A stretch of DNA of 44,146 nt from Thermotoga sp. (GCF_021162145.1 NZ_JAGGZH010000014.1:1-44146); one strand, 5' to 3'. Positions 19,924-28,669 are shown, counted from the stretch's first letter. Translations and numbers: made by a program. The notes: a model not told the origin generated them from the letters alone.

Positions 19924-21144
19924 TCTCTCTCCTTTCTCCAGTTTTATAACGGCAGAAAGATCCGATTCGAGGAGTCTCAGAGCGGCGTAGACCAGTCCGT
20001 TTGTGTCCTTGTCCAGGTACGGTGTGTCTATTTGATATGGATCGCCGACCAGCACGATCTTTGTGTCCTCACCAACGCGTGTAAGTATTGTCTTCACTTC
20101 GTGCGGAGTGAGGTTCTGTGCCTCATCTATGATGATGAACTGTTTCGGTATCGTTCTTCCTCTGATGAAGGAAAGAGCTTCTATCTCCAGAAGATCCTGT
20201 TTCTCCAGTTCCTTGATTTTCAACCCAGAGAGAGATGAGATCAACTCGAGATTGTCCATTATCGGTTGAAGCCACGGTTTCATCTTCTTTTCCAACTCCC
20301 CTGGAAGGTATCCTATATCACGGCCCACCGGAACGGTGGGCCGTGTCACAATCAGTTTTCTGTAGTGTTTTTCCACCAGCACTTTGTAAAGACCGGTTGC
20401 GAGAGCCAGAAGAGTCTTTCCCGTTCCCGCTATTCCTACGAGGAACACAAGAGGAATTTCATCGTCCAGGAGTGCATCCATGGAAAAGATCTGCTCCCTG
20501 TTTCTGGGGAATATCCCCATTATCTCGGAAGATTCTACGCGAACGATCTTTCCCCTTCTGTATCTGCCGTAAACTTCTCCCAGATCGATGTAGAAGTTGT
20601 CAAGAAGATCCAGTTTCTTTTCGACCACCTCTTCATTCTCCAGCGCTCTTTTGAGTTCTTCGTCCTGGAGCTCCACATAGCCTTTCGGCATGGTTTCGAG
20701 TTCTGATCTGTCCGTGAGATAGTCCTGGGCGGGTATTCCAAGTGAATCTGCCTTCACACGAAGGTTTATATCTTTACTGACGAGTATGGTGGGAATGTTC
20801 TCTTTGTTCATGATGTCTATCACGTAAGCGAGAATGATGTTGTCCATGTATCTTTCATGAAGAAAGCGCGGTACTCCTTCCACTTCCCTGTCCAGCACCT
20901 GAACACGCAGTGTTCCCCCGTTCTCCAAAGGGATACCCTTTCTGAGATTTCCCTTTTTTCTGAGTGCATCCAGGCGTCTTATCACCTCACGTGCGTTCCT
21001 ACCCACGCTGCCGTGTTCTCTCTTCAACTTATCCAGTTCCTCCAGAACCGGTAGAGGAATGATGACGTTGTTGTCCTCGAAAGAAAATATGGAATCTGGA
21101 TCGTGAATCAGAACATTCGTGTCAAGAACGTAGTTCTTCACCAT
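19888..21144 (-). CDS. PIN-PhoH fusion ATPase/RNase (PhoH2-like)
   Basis: This 418-residue protein joins an N-terminal PIN nuclease domain (YVLDTNVLIHDP; acidic residues recur through about residue 130) to a C-terminal PhoH ATPase. The ATPase has Walker A GIAGTGKTLLA, Walker B IIIDEAQN and the motif LVGDPYQID. PhoH2-type proteins from other bacteria have been described as RNA helicase/RNases. The substrate here is unknown. ATG 21144 has GGAGGT at good spacing. The longer frame upstream runs into the exonuclease gene and is rejected. A perfect hairpin lies in the coding sequence around 20332. Confidence 0.92.
   Translation of the reverse strand: MVKNYVLDTNVLIHDPDSIFSFEDNNVIIPLPVLEELDKLKREHGSVGRNAREVIRRLDALRKKGNLRKGIPLENGGTLRVQVLDREVEGVPRFLHERYMDNIILAYVIDIMNKENIPTILVSKDINLRVKADSLGIPAQDYLTDRSELETMPKGYVELQDEELKRALENEEVVEKKLDLLDNFYIDLGEVYGRYRRGKIVRVESSEIMGIFPRNREQIFSMDALLDDEIPLVFLVGIAGTGKTLLALATGLYKVLVEKHYRKLIVTRPTVPVGRDIGYLPGELEKKMKPWLQPIMDNLELISSLSGLKIKELEKQDLLEIEALSFIRGRTIPKQFIIIDEAQNLTPHEVKTILTRVGEDTKIVLVGDPYQIDTPYLDKDTNGLVYAALRLLESDLSAVIKLEKGERSRLATIAAELL
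20319..20345. repeat. Perfect 12-bp inverted repeat with 3-base loop inside the PIN-PhoH gene
   Basis: The arms CACGGCCCACCG and CGGTGGGCCGTG flank GAA. The 24 paired bases fall on codons for the RPTVPVGRD block of the PhoH domain. They would form a very stable hairpin in the mRNA or cruciform DNA. There is no T-run after it, so it is not a standard terminator. Confidence 0.9.
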
Positions 21145-21148
21145 GGTT

Positions 21149-21709
21149 TTACCTCCACTTCTTTCGTATGAAGTCGTCCACCTTGTGTTCCCCAAGCAGT
21201 TTCACCAGTCTCACGAAGACCTTCGCGGTTACCACTGCATCGGAGAGTGCCCGGTGCTCTATTTTGTCCTTCACACCGAGTTTCTCACAGAGCCATTTCA
21301 GCGAATGCGGTCTTCCGAAGATCTCTTCAGAGATGTCCAGCGTGTCTATGTAAGCATTCGCTAGCGGGAAGTTTCTGGTTTCCTTTGCCATCATGTCCAG
21401 GAACGTGAGATCGAAGTTGGCATTGTGGAAAACAAGAACAGTCCCCTTCACGTAATCTCTGAAGAGTTCATAAACTGTTCCCATGTCAGGAGCTTCTTCC
21501 ACTTCTTCATTGCTGATTCCGTGTACTTTTTGAATCAAAGCGGGTATTCTAACATGGGGATTCACCAGGGAGTGGAACGCCCTGTCCAAGAAAATTTTCC
21601 CTTTGAACACGGGGACAGCGGCTATTTCAATTATGCGATCTCCACCCAAAGGGTCGGTTCCGGTGGTTTCTGTGTCCACGACGCAAAAAACGGTATCGTT
21701 CCATATCAT
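21149..21709 (-). CDS. DnaQ-like 3'-5' exonuclease (DEDDh family)
   Basis: This 186-residue exonuclease resembles the DNA polymerase III epsilon proofreading domain. The metal-binding acidic residues are in VVDTETTGTDP (Exo I), FHNANFDLTFLD (Exo II) and HRALSDAVVTAKVF (Exo III, with His and Asp). No other domain is present. It could be a stand-alone proofreading subunit or an RNA/DNA trimming enzyme. ATG 21709 is preferred over GTG 21718 because the GGAG site directly overlaps the GTG. Its gene follows the broken iron transporter closely and precedes the PIN-PhoH gene. Confidence 0.9.
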   Translation of the reverse strand: MIWNDTVFCVVDTETTGTDPLGGDRIIEIAAVPVFKGKIFLDRAFHSLVNPHVRIPALIQKVHGISNEEVEEAPDMGTVYELFRDYVKGTVLVFHNANFDLTFLDMMAKETRNFPLANAYIDTLDISEEIFGRPHSLKWLCEKLGVKDKIEHRALSDAVVTAKVFVRLVKLLGEHKVDDFIRKKWR

Positions 21710-21721
21710 TTTCGACACTCC

Positions 21722-22520
21722 TTATATTTCGATTCCAAAGATCCTTCGAGCGATCACTCCGACGAGGAAAGAGAAAGCAGCCACACCGAAGCTGAAGAGG
21801 AACATCTCCAAAAAGTAGCTACTGAACTCCTTGACCACAGAAGCGAAGAAGGTGAAGAAAAGAACAACCAGAATGGCTCCAGTCAGTGTGAACACCAGGG
21901 CCACGAAAGGATTCCCGAGAACGAGGAAGGGGTTCACAAGTATTGCAACGGTAACTGTGTAAGCAAGACCCGTGTACAGTGCTGCCTCGTAAAGGGTTAG
22001 TTCTTTCGGCTTGTTCCTCCGCTATGCTTGTTATCAGTCCGGGAAGCCCTACTATCTTGGAGTTCTGGAAGGCGAAGGTGAGACCCACAAGTACTCCCGT
22101 CAACTCAACCAGGGCGTCGTTAAGGCCAAAAACCGTGGAGCTGACATAGTTCAAACGTTCCTCATCGAGCATGTTCAGGATCTCCTCTTCGTGCCTTTCC
22201 TCGTCTTTCATGATTTTAACCACTTCGGGAAGGTCTATCTTTTCATAGGCTTTCCCAGCATTTCTCTCGTTTCCTCCCATGAGCTTCAGGGCAAAAGTGA
22301 GACCGAACAAAGTGGCGAAGAGCATGTACCAGAAAGCCAGAAACATCGAAGGCTTGGCTTCTTTTCCTGTGATCTTCCTGAAGATTTCGTAGTGTCTTTT
22401 TTCATCTTCAGCTATAGAAAGAAAGATCTTGATGTTCTTCCTAGAACCTTTCTTGGCCAATCTTCCGTAAACGTAGTACTCTGCGATTTTTTTCCTTTGA
22501 AACTCAAGTATTTCTCTCAA
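21722..22520 (-). pseudogene. Broken Er-VIT/CCC1-type iron transporter (ferritin-like plus VIT domain)
   Basis: The N-terminal part (TTG 22520) has a ferritin-like domain with paired acidic/His motifs (DEKRHYEIF and DEERHEEEIL). Membrane segments follow, up to SSTVFGLNDALVELTGVLVG and GLPGLITSIA. The frame then goes wrong. The correct C-terminus continues one frame over as RRNKPKELTLYEAALYTG, then AYTVTVAILVNPF, to the stop at 21722. In the second frame a stop sits just before this block. About 13-15 residues normally found here, including the family's conserved MxxxEYxS-type segment, are absent. One frameshifting deletion near 22018-22026 explains both facts. Intact relatives move iron or manganese across the membrane. 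Confidence 0.82.
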
Positions 22521-23496
22521 CGCTCACTTCCTCCTCAATAGGGTTGAAGCACCTCACAAAATGATTTTCTTCTATCTCAACGAGTTCCGGCATCTCGGTT
22601 AAACATCTGTCGATCCTTCTGGGGCAGCGTGGTAAGAAAGGACACACAGGTGGTATGTCCACCATCCTGGGGGGCTGGCCAGGTATGGATTCGAGCTTTT
22701 CTAATCTCTTGTCAACTCTTGGTACGCTTCTCAGAAGCATCTTCGTGTACGGGTGGCGTGGGGAATAAAAGATCTGATCAGACGTTCCAATCTCCATCTG
22801 TCTTCCACCGTACATCACCATGATCCTGTCCGCCATGGACGCGATCACTCCGAGGTCGTGTGTTATGAACAGAAGACCCGTTTTGAACTCTTTCTGAAGT
22901 TCCTTCATGAGTTCGAGGATCTGTGCTTGGATGGTGACGTCCAGAGCTGTCGTGGGTTCGTCCGCTATCAACACGCTAGGATTACAGGAAAGTGCGATCG
23001 CTATGACCACCCTCTGTCTCATTCCCCCCGAGAACTCAAAGGGATAGTTGTTCATTCTCTTTTCCGGTTCAGGGATTCCGACGAGCTCTAACATTTCAAC
23101 AGCCCTGAGGTAGGCCCTTCTTTTGTCGTAACCCAGGTGGTGTCTGATAGTTTCCATGAGCTGATCGCCGATCGTGTACAGGGGGTTCAGAGACATCATC
23201 GGATCCTGAAAGATCATTGATATCTCTTTTCCACGAATCCTGTGCATGTCCCTTTCTGGTATTTTCAGAATATCTTGTCCTTTGTACATGACCTGACCGT
23301 CCACGATCTTTCCTGGGGGTTTTATGAGACGCATAATGGATTTCACTGTCACACTCTTTCCGGAGCCCGTTTCTCCTACGATCCCGAGCACCTCATTGGA
23401 ATTCAAAGTAAAACTCACGTCGTTTACCGCTTTCACCACACCTTCTTCCATGTAAAACCATGTGCTCAGGTTTTTCACTTCGAGAAGTGCTGCCAA
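22504..23496 (-). CDS. Peptide-type ABC transporter ATPase (OppD/DppD-like, second copy)
   Basis: This 330-residue ATPase has Walker [11 protein letters not shown]-loop [11 protein letters not shown], signature FSGGMRQR, Walker [12 protein letters not shown] and switch His THDLG. The C-terminal oligopeptide-transporter domain has the Cys pattern [14 protein letters not shown], probably a metal or Fe-S site. TTG 23496 is chosen because GGAGG lies eight bases upstream and overlaps the alternative GTG. It is a paralogue of the ATPase at 25155-26156 and shares a 76-base stretch with it at one mismatch. Two D-type ATPases in one cluster are unusual. It overlaps the broken iron-transporter gene. 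Confidence 0.92.
   Translation of the reverse strand: MAALLEVKNLSTWFYMEEGVVKAVNDVSFTLNSNEVLGIVGETGSGKSVTVKSIMRLIKPPGKIVDGQVMYKGQDILKIPERDMHRIRGKEISMIFQDPMMSLNPLYTIGDQLMETIRHHLGYDKRRAYLRAVEMLELVGIPEPEKRMNNYPFEFSGGMRQRVVIAIALSCNPSVLIADEPTTALDVTIQAQILELMKELQKEFKTGLLFITHDLGVIASMADRIMVMYGGRQMEIGTSDQIFYSPRHPYTKMLLRSVPRVDKRLEKLESIPGQPPRMVDIPPVCPFLPRCPRRIDRCLTEMPELVEIEENHFVRCFNPIEEEVSVERNT
22895..22970 (-). repeat. 76-base near-identical direct repeat, copy 1
   Basis: This stretch matches 25552-25627 at 75 of 76 bases in the same orientation. It encodes the block around the Walker B region ([20 protein letters not shown] and onward). The match ends abruptly on both sides, where the two genes return to ordinary paralogue divergence. 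Confidence 0.9.
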
Positions 23497-23508
23497 AGTG
23501 TTCACCTC

Positions 23509-24000
23509 CTACGGACCGAAAAAGACGAGTTCTTCCGTTCTGGGATCGTACCTTGCAACGCACTTACTTTCAGAAAACAGGTAGATGTCTCCACAGTAGT
23601 ATTCGTTCTCGAAAAAAGAGCTATCTCCTTTAAAAAAGCTATCTAACGCTTTCTCCAGCATCACATCCCTGGTGGCGATCTCGGTTTCTGTGGCCGAGAG
23701 TATCACTCTTTTTTGGAATAAGGATTCGGCCAGTTTTTTCACCTTTTCCTTTTCTTCGTTACTCCAGTCTAAACGAAGGACCACACCGTTCGGTGGCAGA
23801 ATTACTCTGTCTTCTTCAATCACTAGAGCGTTCTTCTCGCTGTCAACAAAGGAAAACCTGTAGTGCTTTTCGACGAGGATCTTCTTCACCACCTCTTTGA
23901 GTTCTAGATCTTTCACGTAGATCTTCTTCACATCCCACTTGATTCTGAAAAACAATATGACACTCACTATTAAAGGTAACAGGAGCCAGTGCCTTTTCAT
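23509..24000 (-). CDS. Hypothetical protein with signal anchor, inside the ABC transporter cluster
   Basis: This 163-residue protein has an N-terminal hydrophobic segment (HWLLLPLIVSVILFF) followed by a soluble domain of alternating charged and hydrophobic stretches. It contains two cysteines near the C-terminus (YYCGDIYLFSESKCVARYD). I recognise no family. It overlaps the upstream ATPase gene by an ATGA and is 12 bases from the next ATPase, so it belongs to the operon. It could be a membrane-attached accessory protein. It is too short to be the missing binding protein. Confidence 0.75.
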   Translation of the reverse strand: MKRHWLLLPLIVSVILFFRIKWDVKKIYVKDLELKEVVKKILVEKHYRFSFVDSEKNALVIEEDRVILPPNGVVLRLDWSNEEKEKVKKLAESLFQKRVILSATETEIATRDVMLEKALDSFFKGDSSFFENEYYCGDIYLFSESKCVARYDPRTEELVFFGP

Positions 24001-25151
24001 CTCAGCTCACCCGGAAAGTGACAGGCAACGAAATGCCCGTCCTCGATCTCCCGAAGGGGAGGTTCCTCCTTGGCACATACATCCTTTGCTATGGGACATC
24101 TTGGATGAAACCGGCATCCAGAAGGCGGATTTACGGGACTCGGCACGTCTCCTTTCAGTATTATTCTTTTCCTCTTCTTGTTCGGATCCGGCACCGGTAT
24201 CGCCGACATCAGAGCTACGGTGTAAGGGTGCAGAGGATTTTCGAACAGGATTTTCTTCGGAGCGAGTTCCACCATCTTTCCGAGGTACATCACACCGATT
24301 CGGTCGCTGATGTGTTTCACGACGGCCAGGTCATGCGAAATGAAGATGTAGGTGAGCTTGTGCTCCCTCTGGAGATCTTCCATGAGGTTTATGATTTGAC
24401 TCCTTATCGAAACGTCGAGGGCGGCCACTGCCTCGTCTGCCACGACAAGCTTCGGCTCCAGTGCAAGGGCTCTTGCGATGCCTATTCTCTGTCTCTGCCC
24501 TCCGGAGAACTCATGGGGAAATCTGTAGATGTAGGCAGAAGGGATACCAACGTCCTCGAGGATCTCTTTGACCCTCTCTTCAACCTCTTCACCACGTGCG
24601 AGCTTGTGCGTGACAATACCTTCTCTCACTATACTCCTCACTCTCAGCCTGGGGTTTAGAGAACTATACGGATCTTGGAAAACTATCTGCATTTCTCTCC
24701 TGAACTTTTTTCTTTTTTCCTTCAGATCGTTGAGGAGGATAAACATGAACTTCTTCGGTGAGGCCTTCGCTTCTTCGAAGAAAAGACGAGCGTACTTTCT
24801 ATCCACTCCATCGAGCTTTTCTATGTCTTCTTTTTTCATCTTCTTGAACCTGTTCACATACGTTCTTCTTATATAATCTTTCGCCTTGGATCGGGGCATG
24901 AAGTAATAGGTCGTGTCTTCTCCGCTCACGATTATTCGTCCTGCCGTTGGTTCGTATAACCTTAAGAGAGTCATTCCAACGGTGGTTTTGCCGCATCCCG
25001 ATTCTCCCACCAATCCGAAAGTTTCACCCTCGTTTATGCTGAAACTCACGCCGTCCACTGCTTTGACCCATCCGACGATCCTCTTGAAAACTCCAGCTCT
25101 TATGGGAAAATATTTCACGAGATTTTCCACTCTCACGATTTCCTTGCTCAC
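23997..25151 (-). CDS. Peptide-type ABC transporter ATPase (OppF/DppF-like) with a ~65-residue insertion
   Basis: This 384-residue ATPase has Walker [10 protein letters not shown] (49-57), Q-loop [11 protein letters not shown], signature [11 protein letters not shown], Walker [13 protein letters not shown] and a C-terminal Cys-rich tail ([14 protein letters not shown]). Between about residues 80 and 148 it carries a very basic, helical insertion not seen in typical 320-residue OppF proteins. The Walker B aspartate is followed by EAVAALD rather than the common EPTSALD. GTG 25151 has a GAGGTG site. It pairs with the OppD-like ATPase encoded just upstream. Confidence 0.92.
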   Translation of the reverse strand: MSKEIVRVENLVKYFPIRAGVFKRIVGWVKAVDGVSFSINEGETFGLVGESGCGKTTVGMTLLRLYEPTAGRIIVSGEDTTYYFMPRSKAKDYIRRTYVNRFKKMKKEDIEKLDGVDRKYARLFFEEAKASPKKFMFILLNDLKEKRKKFRREMQIVFQDPYSSLNPRLRVRSIVREGIVTHKLARGEEVEERVKEILEDVGIPSAYIYRFPHEFSGGQRQRIGIARALALEPKLVVADEAVAALDVSIRSQIINLMEDLQREHKLTYIFISHDLAVVKHISDRIGVMYLGKMVELAPKKILFENPLHPYTVALMSAIPVPDPNKKRKRIILKGDVPSPVNPPSGCRFHPRCPIAKDVCAKEEPPLREIEDGHFVACHFPGELR

Positions 25152-25154
25152 ATC

Positions 25155-26156
25155 TCACACCTCACTTTTTGTGCGTCTGATCTCATCGAGTTTCTGCCAG
25201 AAGAAGCACCTGACCTTGTGGCCTCCGAGGTCTTCCAGTTCAGGTTCTTCAACATCACACTTTCCTTTCATGAAGAACTCACATCTCGGATGGAATTTGC
25301 ACCCCCTGGGAAAGTTGAGGGGATCGGGGACGTTTCCGGGTATACTCTTCAACCTTTCATGATCTATATCGATCCTCGGAGTGGATTCGAGGAGCGCATA
25401 AGTGTAGGGATGTTTCGGTTCGTTGAAGATGGTCTTCACGTCTCCATATTCCACCACTTTCCCTGCGTACATGACAGCCACTTTGTCCGACACTTCCGCG
25501 ATGACTCCCATATCGTGAGTGATGAGAATGATGGCCATCCCATACTCTTTTTGAAGTTCCTTCATGAGTTCAAGGATCTGTGCTTGGATGGTGACGTCCA
25601 GAGCTGTCGTGGGTTCGTCCGCTATCAGAAGACTCGGCCTGCATGAAAGTGCCATGGCAATCATGGCACGCTGCCTCATGCCACCAGACAACTGGTGAGG
25701 ATACTCGTCGACTCTCTTCTCGGACTCTGGAATCCCAACTTTTTTCAACATGTCTATCGCCATCTTCCTCGCTTCTCTCTCGGAAACGTTCTGATGAAGC
25801 ATGATCGCTTCCATAATTTGGTCTCCGATGGTAAAGACGGGGTTCAGCGCCACCATGGGTTCCTGGAAGATCATGGCGATCTCTTTTCCTCGAATCTTCC
25901 TCATCTCACTCTCCGAGAGCTCGAGGAGATTTTTCCCCTTGAAGACGATCTTTCCGTCGACGATTCTCCCGTTTTGATCGAGAAGTCTCATTATGGAAAG
26001 CGAGGTCACGCTCTTTCCACTCCCAGATTCTCCAACGATTCCAAGGGTTTCTCCTTCGAACACGTCAAACGAAACGCCATCAACGGCCTTCACAACGCCG
26101 TCTTCTGTATAGAAGTATGTCTTGAGATTTTCTACTTGAAGCAAGGGTTCTTTCAA
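25155..26156 (-). CDS. Peptide-type ABC transporter ATPase (OppD/DppD-like, first copy)
   Basis: This 333-residue ATPase has Walker [11 protein letters not shown]-loop [11 protein letters not shown], signature [11 protein letters not shown], Walker [12 protein letters not shown] and switch His THDMG. The C-terminal domain has [18 protein letters not shown] 26156 has GGAGG seven bases upstream. Together with the OppF-like ATPase and the two permeases it forms a complete inner-membrane importer core. The peptide-type family also carries oligosaccharides in Thermotoga, so the substrate is open. Confidence 0.93.
   Translation of the reverse strand: MKEPLLQVENLKTYFYTEDGVVKAVDGVSFDVFEGETLGIVGESGSGKSVTSLSIMRLLDQNGRIVDGKIVFKGKNLLELSESEMRKIRGKEIAMIFQEPMVALNPVFTIGDQIMEAIMLHQNVSEREARKMAIDMLKKVGIPESEKRVDEYPHQLSGGMRQRAMIAMALSCRPSLLIADEPTTALDVTIQAQILELMKELQKEYGMAIILITHDMGVIAEVSDKVAVMYAGKVVEYGDVKTIFNEPKHPYTYALLESTPRIDIDHERLKSIPGNVPDPLNFPRGCKFHPRCEFFMKGKCDVEEPELEDLGGHKVRCFFWQKLDEIRRTKSEV
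25552..25627 (-). repeat. 76-base near-identical direct repeat, copy 2
   Basis: This is the partner of 22895-22970 with one mismatch, in the same orientation and about 2.66 kb apart. It lies in the first OppD-like gene at the equivalent codons. Confidence 0.9.
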
Positions 26157-26168
26157 CTCGATCCCTCC

Positions 26169-27110
26169 TTAGAGTTTGAGCCTTGGATCGAAGGCATCCC
26201 TGAGGGCATCTCCCAGTAGATTCCATCCGAGGACGAACAAGACCATGGCGGTTCCCGGATAAACGAGAGCGTACCAGTGTTTTCCGATCTCCATCATCCA
26301 ATCTCTGGAGTAGCTGAGGATGGATCCCCAGTCCGCGTATCCCTGGGGAGCCCCAAGACCGAGAAAGCTGAGCACAGCAGCCGTTATCACCAGAGATCCC
26401 ATGTTCATGGACGCCCAAATCAGAACGGGGAAAATGGAGTTTGGGAGCACGTGTTTTAGTATGATGAGAAAGTCTGGCACACCGATCGCCTTTGCCGCGA
26501 GGACGAACTGCTCTTCCCTCACTTGCAAGATGTTTCCTCTTATGAGCCTCGCTGCTCCCATCCAGCCGAATATGATCATTGCTATCATGACTTTGTCCAG
26601 ACCCGTTCCAAGAACTGTCGTCAGAACAACAGCGGCTATCAGGAACGGGATGGAGAGGAATATATCGGTGATCCTCATGAGGAGTTCGTCTACCCATCCT
26701 CCGAAATAACCAGAGATGGATCCTATCAGAATCCCTATTAGAAGCCTCGCCAGAGTTACTATTATTCCTATTTTGAAGGCGGTCCTTGTTCCCCAGACAA
26801 CACCGTAGAATATGTCTCTTCCACCTATGACACCAAACGGATGGTAATCCACTCCACGTATTGGTTCTCTGTTGGGATTCTTCGTGATAGCGTCCGTTTT
26901 ATGGGTGGGAGGCTGTGGACTCTGATTCCAGCTTACAACAGGCATCAAGTAAGGATCTGGTAGTTTCATCCTCGTGAGTGGATGAACGGGAGGTGCGATA
27001 ATGGGGGCGAGGATAGCCACCACCGTGAAAAAAAGAACCAGGGAAAGTCCTATAACCGCAGATGGGTCCTTAAAAAATCTCTTCAAGATCCTCTTCAACT
27101 CCTGATTCAC
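26169..27110 (-). CDS. Peptide-type ABC transporter permease (DppC/OppC-like)
   Basis: This 313-residue inner-membrane protein has an N-terminal membrane segment (VIGLSLVLFFTVVAILAPII) and a long periplasmic loop. The transmembrane core ends in the DppC-type tail NLLGDALRDAFDPRLKL. The ATPase-contact loop (AAKAIGVPDFLIILKHVLPN) is visible. GTG 27110 has a GAGGTG site. The pair of permeases forms the channel. Confidence 0.94.
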   Translation of the reverse strand: MNQELKRILKRFFKDPSAVIGLSLVLFFTVVAILAPIIAPPVHPLTRMKLPDPYLMPVVSWNQSPQPPTHKTDAITKNPNREPIRGVDYHPFGVIGGRDIFYGVVWGTRTAFKIGIIVTLARLLIGILIGSISGYFGGWVDELLMRITDIFLSIPFLIAAVVLTTVLGTGLDKVMIAMIIFGWMGAARLIRGNILQVREEQFVLAAKAIGVPDFLIILKHVLPNSIFPVLIWASMNMGSLVITAAVLSFLGLGAPQGYADWGSILSYSRDWMMEIGKHWYALVYPGTAMVLFVLGWNLLGDALRDAFDPRLKL

Positions 27111-27123
27111 GTCATTTCACCTC

Positions 27124-28161
27124 TCATCCGAGTCTTATTCTGGGATCTATGAGAGCGTAGAGTATATCTATGATGAGATTTCCTATCACTAGGATCGTGG
27201 AGAAGAATAGAGCTGAGGCCATGACGGACGCGTAGTCGAGCTGAAGAGCTGCCTGTGCCGTGAAACTTCCTATCCCTGTTCTATTGAAGACGGTCTCCAC
27301 GATCACCGTTCCAGAGAACAGCCCAATTACCATACCACCTGCCACCGTGGTAACGGGAATGAGGGCGTTTCTTTTGGCGTGCTTGTTTATGACCACATCT
27401 TCTGAAAGTCCCTTTGCCCTGGCTGTCCTCACGTATTCTTTGTTCAAGACTTCAAGCATACTGGATCTTGTGATCCTCAAAAGATACGCCCACCAGAGCC
27501 AGGAAAGAGTCAGGATGGGACCGATGAGGTGCTTCAAACCGTCCCAAAAAACGTCGAACCTTCCGTTCAACAGAGCGTCAATTGTGATGAGTTTCGTGTA
27601 ACGGTGGAATTCGGGGGATCTGATCACCTCCTCAGCCCATATGCTGAGATTTCCAGGAGGGAGCCAGTTTAGAATGCTGTAGAATATCATCAAAACGAGT
27701 AGGCCGAACACAAAATCCGGAAAAGACCAGCCCACAACGGCGAATATTCTGATGAAGTGATCCAGAAATTTTCCTCTGTGCACGGCAGCCTTCACACCTA
27801 ACCAGATACCAACGAATATAACCGGGAATATGGCATAGAGCGCGAGTTCAACCGTATATGGAAGTCTCTTCAAAAGAGCGTCTTTCACAGGTTCTTTCCC
27901 AACGAGTGACCATCCGAGGTCTCCTCTCAGGGTGTTGAAAAGCCATTTGCCATACCGAACCACGAAGAAATCGTTCAAACCGTACTTTTCCTTCAAGGCA
28001 TCCATCTGTTCTGGTGTCAGTTTGTCCAGCATGTTCGGATTCACGTAAGCGGCCAGCAGTTTGTCGGGTCCAAGTGACTGGATCATCGAGAACACAATGA
28101 ACGTTACACCGAGGAGTATCAGGGGAAGAAGAAGCAATCTTCGTATAACGTATGCTGTCAC
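27124..28161 (-). CDS. Peptide-type ABC transporter permease (DppB/OppB-like)
   Basis: This 345-residue permease begins TAYVIRRLLLLPLILLGVTF, the family's N-terminal signature. It contains the ATPase-contact loop VRTARAKGLSEDVVINKHAKRN and ends YALIDPRIRLG. GTG 28161 is chosen because GGAGG lies eight bases upstream. GTG 28170 overlaps the site itself. It is the first gene of the long minus-strand transporter cluster. No substrate-binding protein gene accompanies it in the window. Confidence 0.94.
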   Translation of the reverse strand: MTAYVIRRLLLLPLILLGVTFIVFSMIQSLGPDKLLAAYVNPNMLDKLTPEQMDALKEKYGLNDFFVVRYGKWLFNTLRGDLGWSLVGKEPVKDALLKRLPYTVELALYAIFPVIFVGIWLGVKAAVHRGKFLDHFIRIFAVVGWSFPDFVFGLLVLMIFYSILNWLPPGNLSIWAEEVIRSPEFHRYTKLITIDALLNGRFDVFWDGLKHLIGPILTLSWLWWAYLLRITRSSMLEVLNKEYVRTARAKGLSEDVVINKHAKRNALIPVTTVAGGMVIGLFSGTVIVETVFNRTGIGSFTAQAALQLDYASVMASALFFSTILVIGNLIIDILYALIDPRIRLG

Positions 28162-28201
28162 AAAGTACACCTCCTGGTCGATTTTCTTGTACCTTCATAT
28201 G

Positions 28202-28207
28202 ATTATA
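28202..28207 (-). promoter_or_regulatory. Possible -10 box of the ABC transporter cluster
   Basis: A perfect TATAAT on the minus strand lies about 40 bases upstream of the chosen dppB-like start. I see no good -35 hexamer at 16-18 bases, so strength is uncertain. Confidence 0.45.
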
Positions 28208-28249
28208 CAATACTCTGAACCTTCCCGGGGAGAATGAAGTCAAGGAAAG

Positions 28250-28258
28250 TGGTATAAT
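28250..28258 (+). promoter_or_regulatory. Extended -10 promoter of tmRNA
   Basis: TGG directly followed by TATAAT (28253-28258) forms an extended -10 element 16 bases before the mature tmRNA 5' end. There is no clear -35 box, as is usual for extended -10 promoters. Confidence 0.6.
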
Positions 28259-28274
28259 TATTATGGCAGAACCA

Positions 28275-28631
28275 GGGGGCGAATGGGTTCGACGGGGATG
28301 GAGTCCCCTGGGAAGCGAGCCGAGGTCCCCACCTCCTCGTAAAAAAGGTGGGAGTTCGAATAAGTGCCAACGAACCTGTTGCTGTTGCCGCCTAGTAGAT
28401 AGGCGGCCGTCCTCTCCAAGGTTGGCTGGGCCTTGGAAGAGGGCGTGAGAGAACCAGCCTACCGATCTGGGTTCCGCCTTCCGGCCCAGATTGGGAAGGT
28501 ACAGGAAGGCTGTGGGAAGAGACACCCTGCCCGTGGGGGGTCCTTCCCGAGACAGAAAACACGGGCTGCGCTCGGAGAAGCCCAGGGGCTTCCATCTTCG
28601 GACGGGGGTTCGAATCCCCCCGCCTCCACCA
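28275..28631 (+). ncRNA. ssrA: Transfer-messenger RNA (tmRNA)
   Basis: This 357-base tmRNA rescues stalled ribosomes by trans-translation. The tRNA-like ends pair GGGGGCG with CGCCTCC, followed by ACCA with CCA encoded. The T-arm contains GGTTCGAATCC, and the 5' part has GGTTCGAC as in other tmRNAs. The mRNA-like part reads GCC AAC GAA CCT GTT GCT GTT GCC GCC and then TAG (28366-28395), adding the tag ANEPVAVAA. That tag matches T. maritima as I remember it. The G/C-rich middle forms pseudoknot-type helices. It lies between the transporter cluster and groESL, with its own terminator. Confidence 0.97.
28366..28395 (+). other. tmRNA tag-peptide reading frame
   Basis: The resume codon GCC starts nine sense codons (ANEPVAVAA) ending in TAG, with a second TAG directly after. 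The hydrophobic Ala-Ala end is the usual degron for ClpXP-type proteases. Confidence 0.93.
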
Positions 28632-28640
28632 GAAGAAACG

Positions 28641-28669
28641 GGGGTGCTTTAAGCACCCCTTACGTTTTT
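28641..28669 (+). terminator. Terminator after tmRNA
   Basis: GGGGTGC and GCACCCC form a 7-bp stem with a TTTAA loop, followed by TTACGTTTTT. It begins ten bases after the tmRNA CCA end. Confidence 0.75.

Noticed and set aside
28238-28243. TTGACT on the minus strand as -35 box of the transporter cluster
   Set aside because: It is 30 bases from the TATAAT box, too far for a sigma-A promoter.
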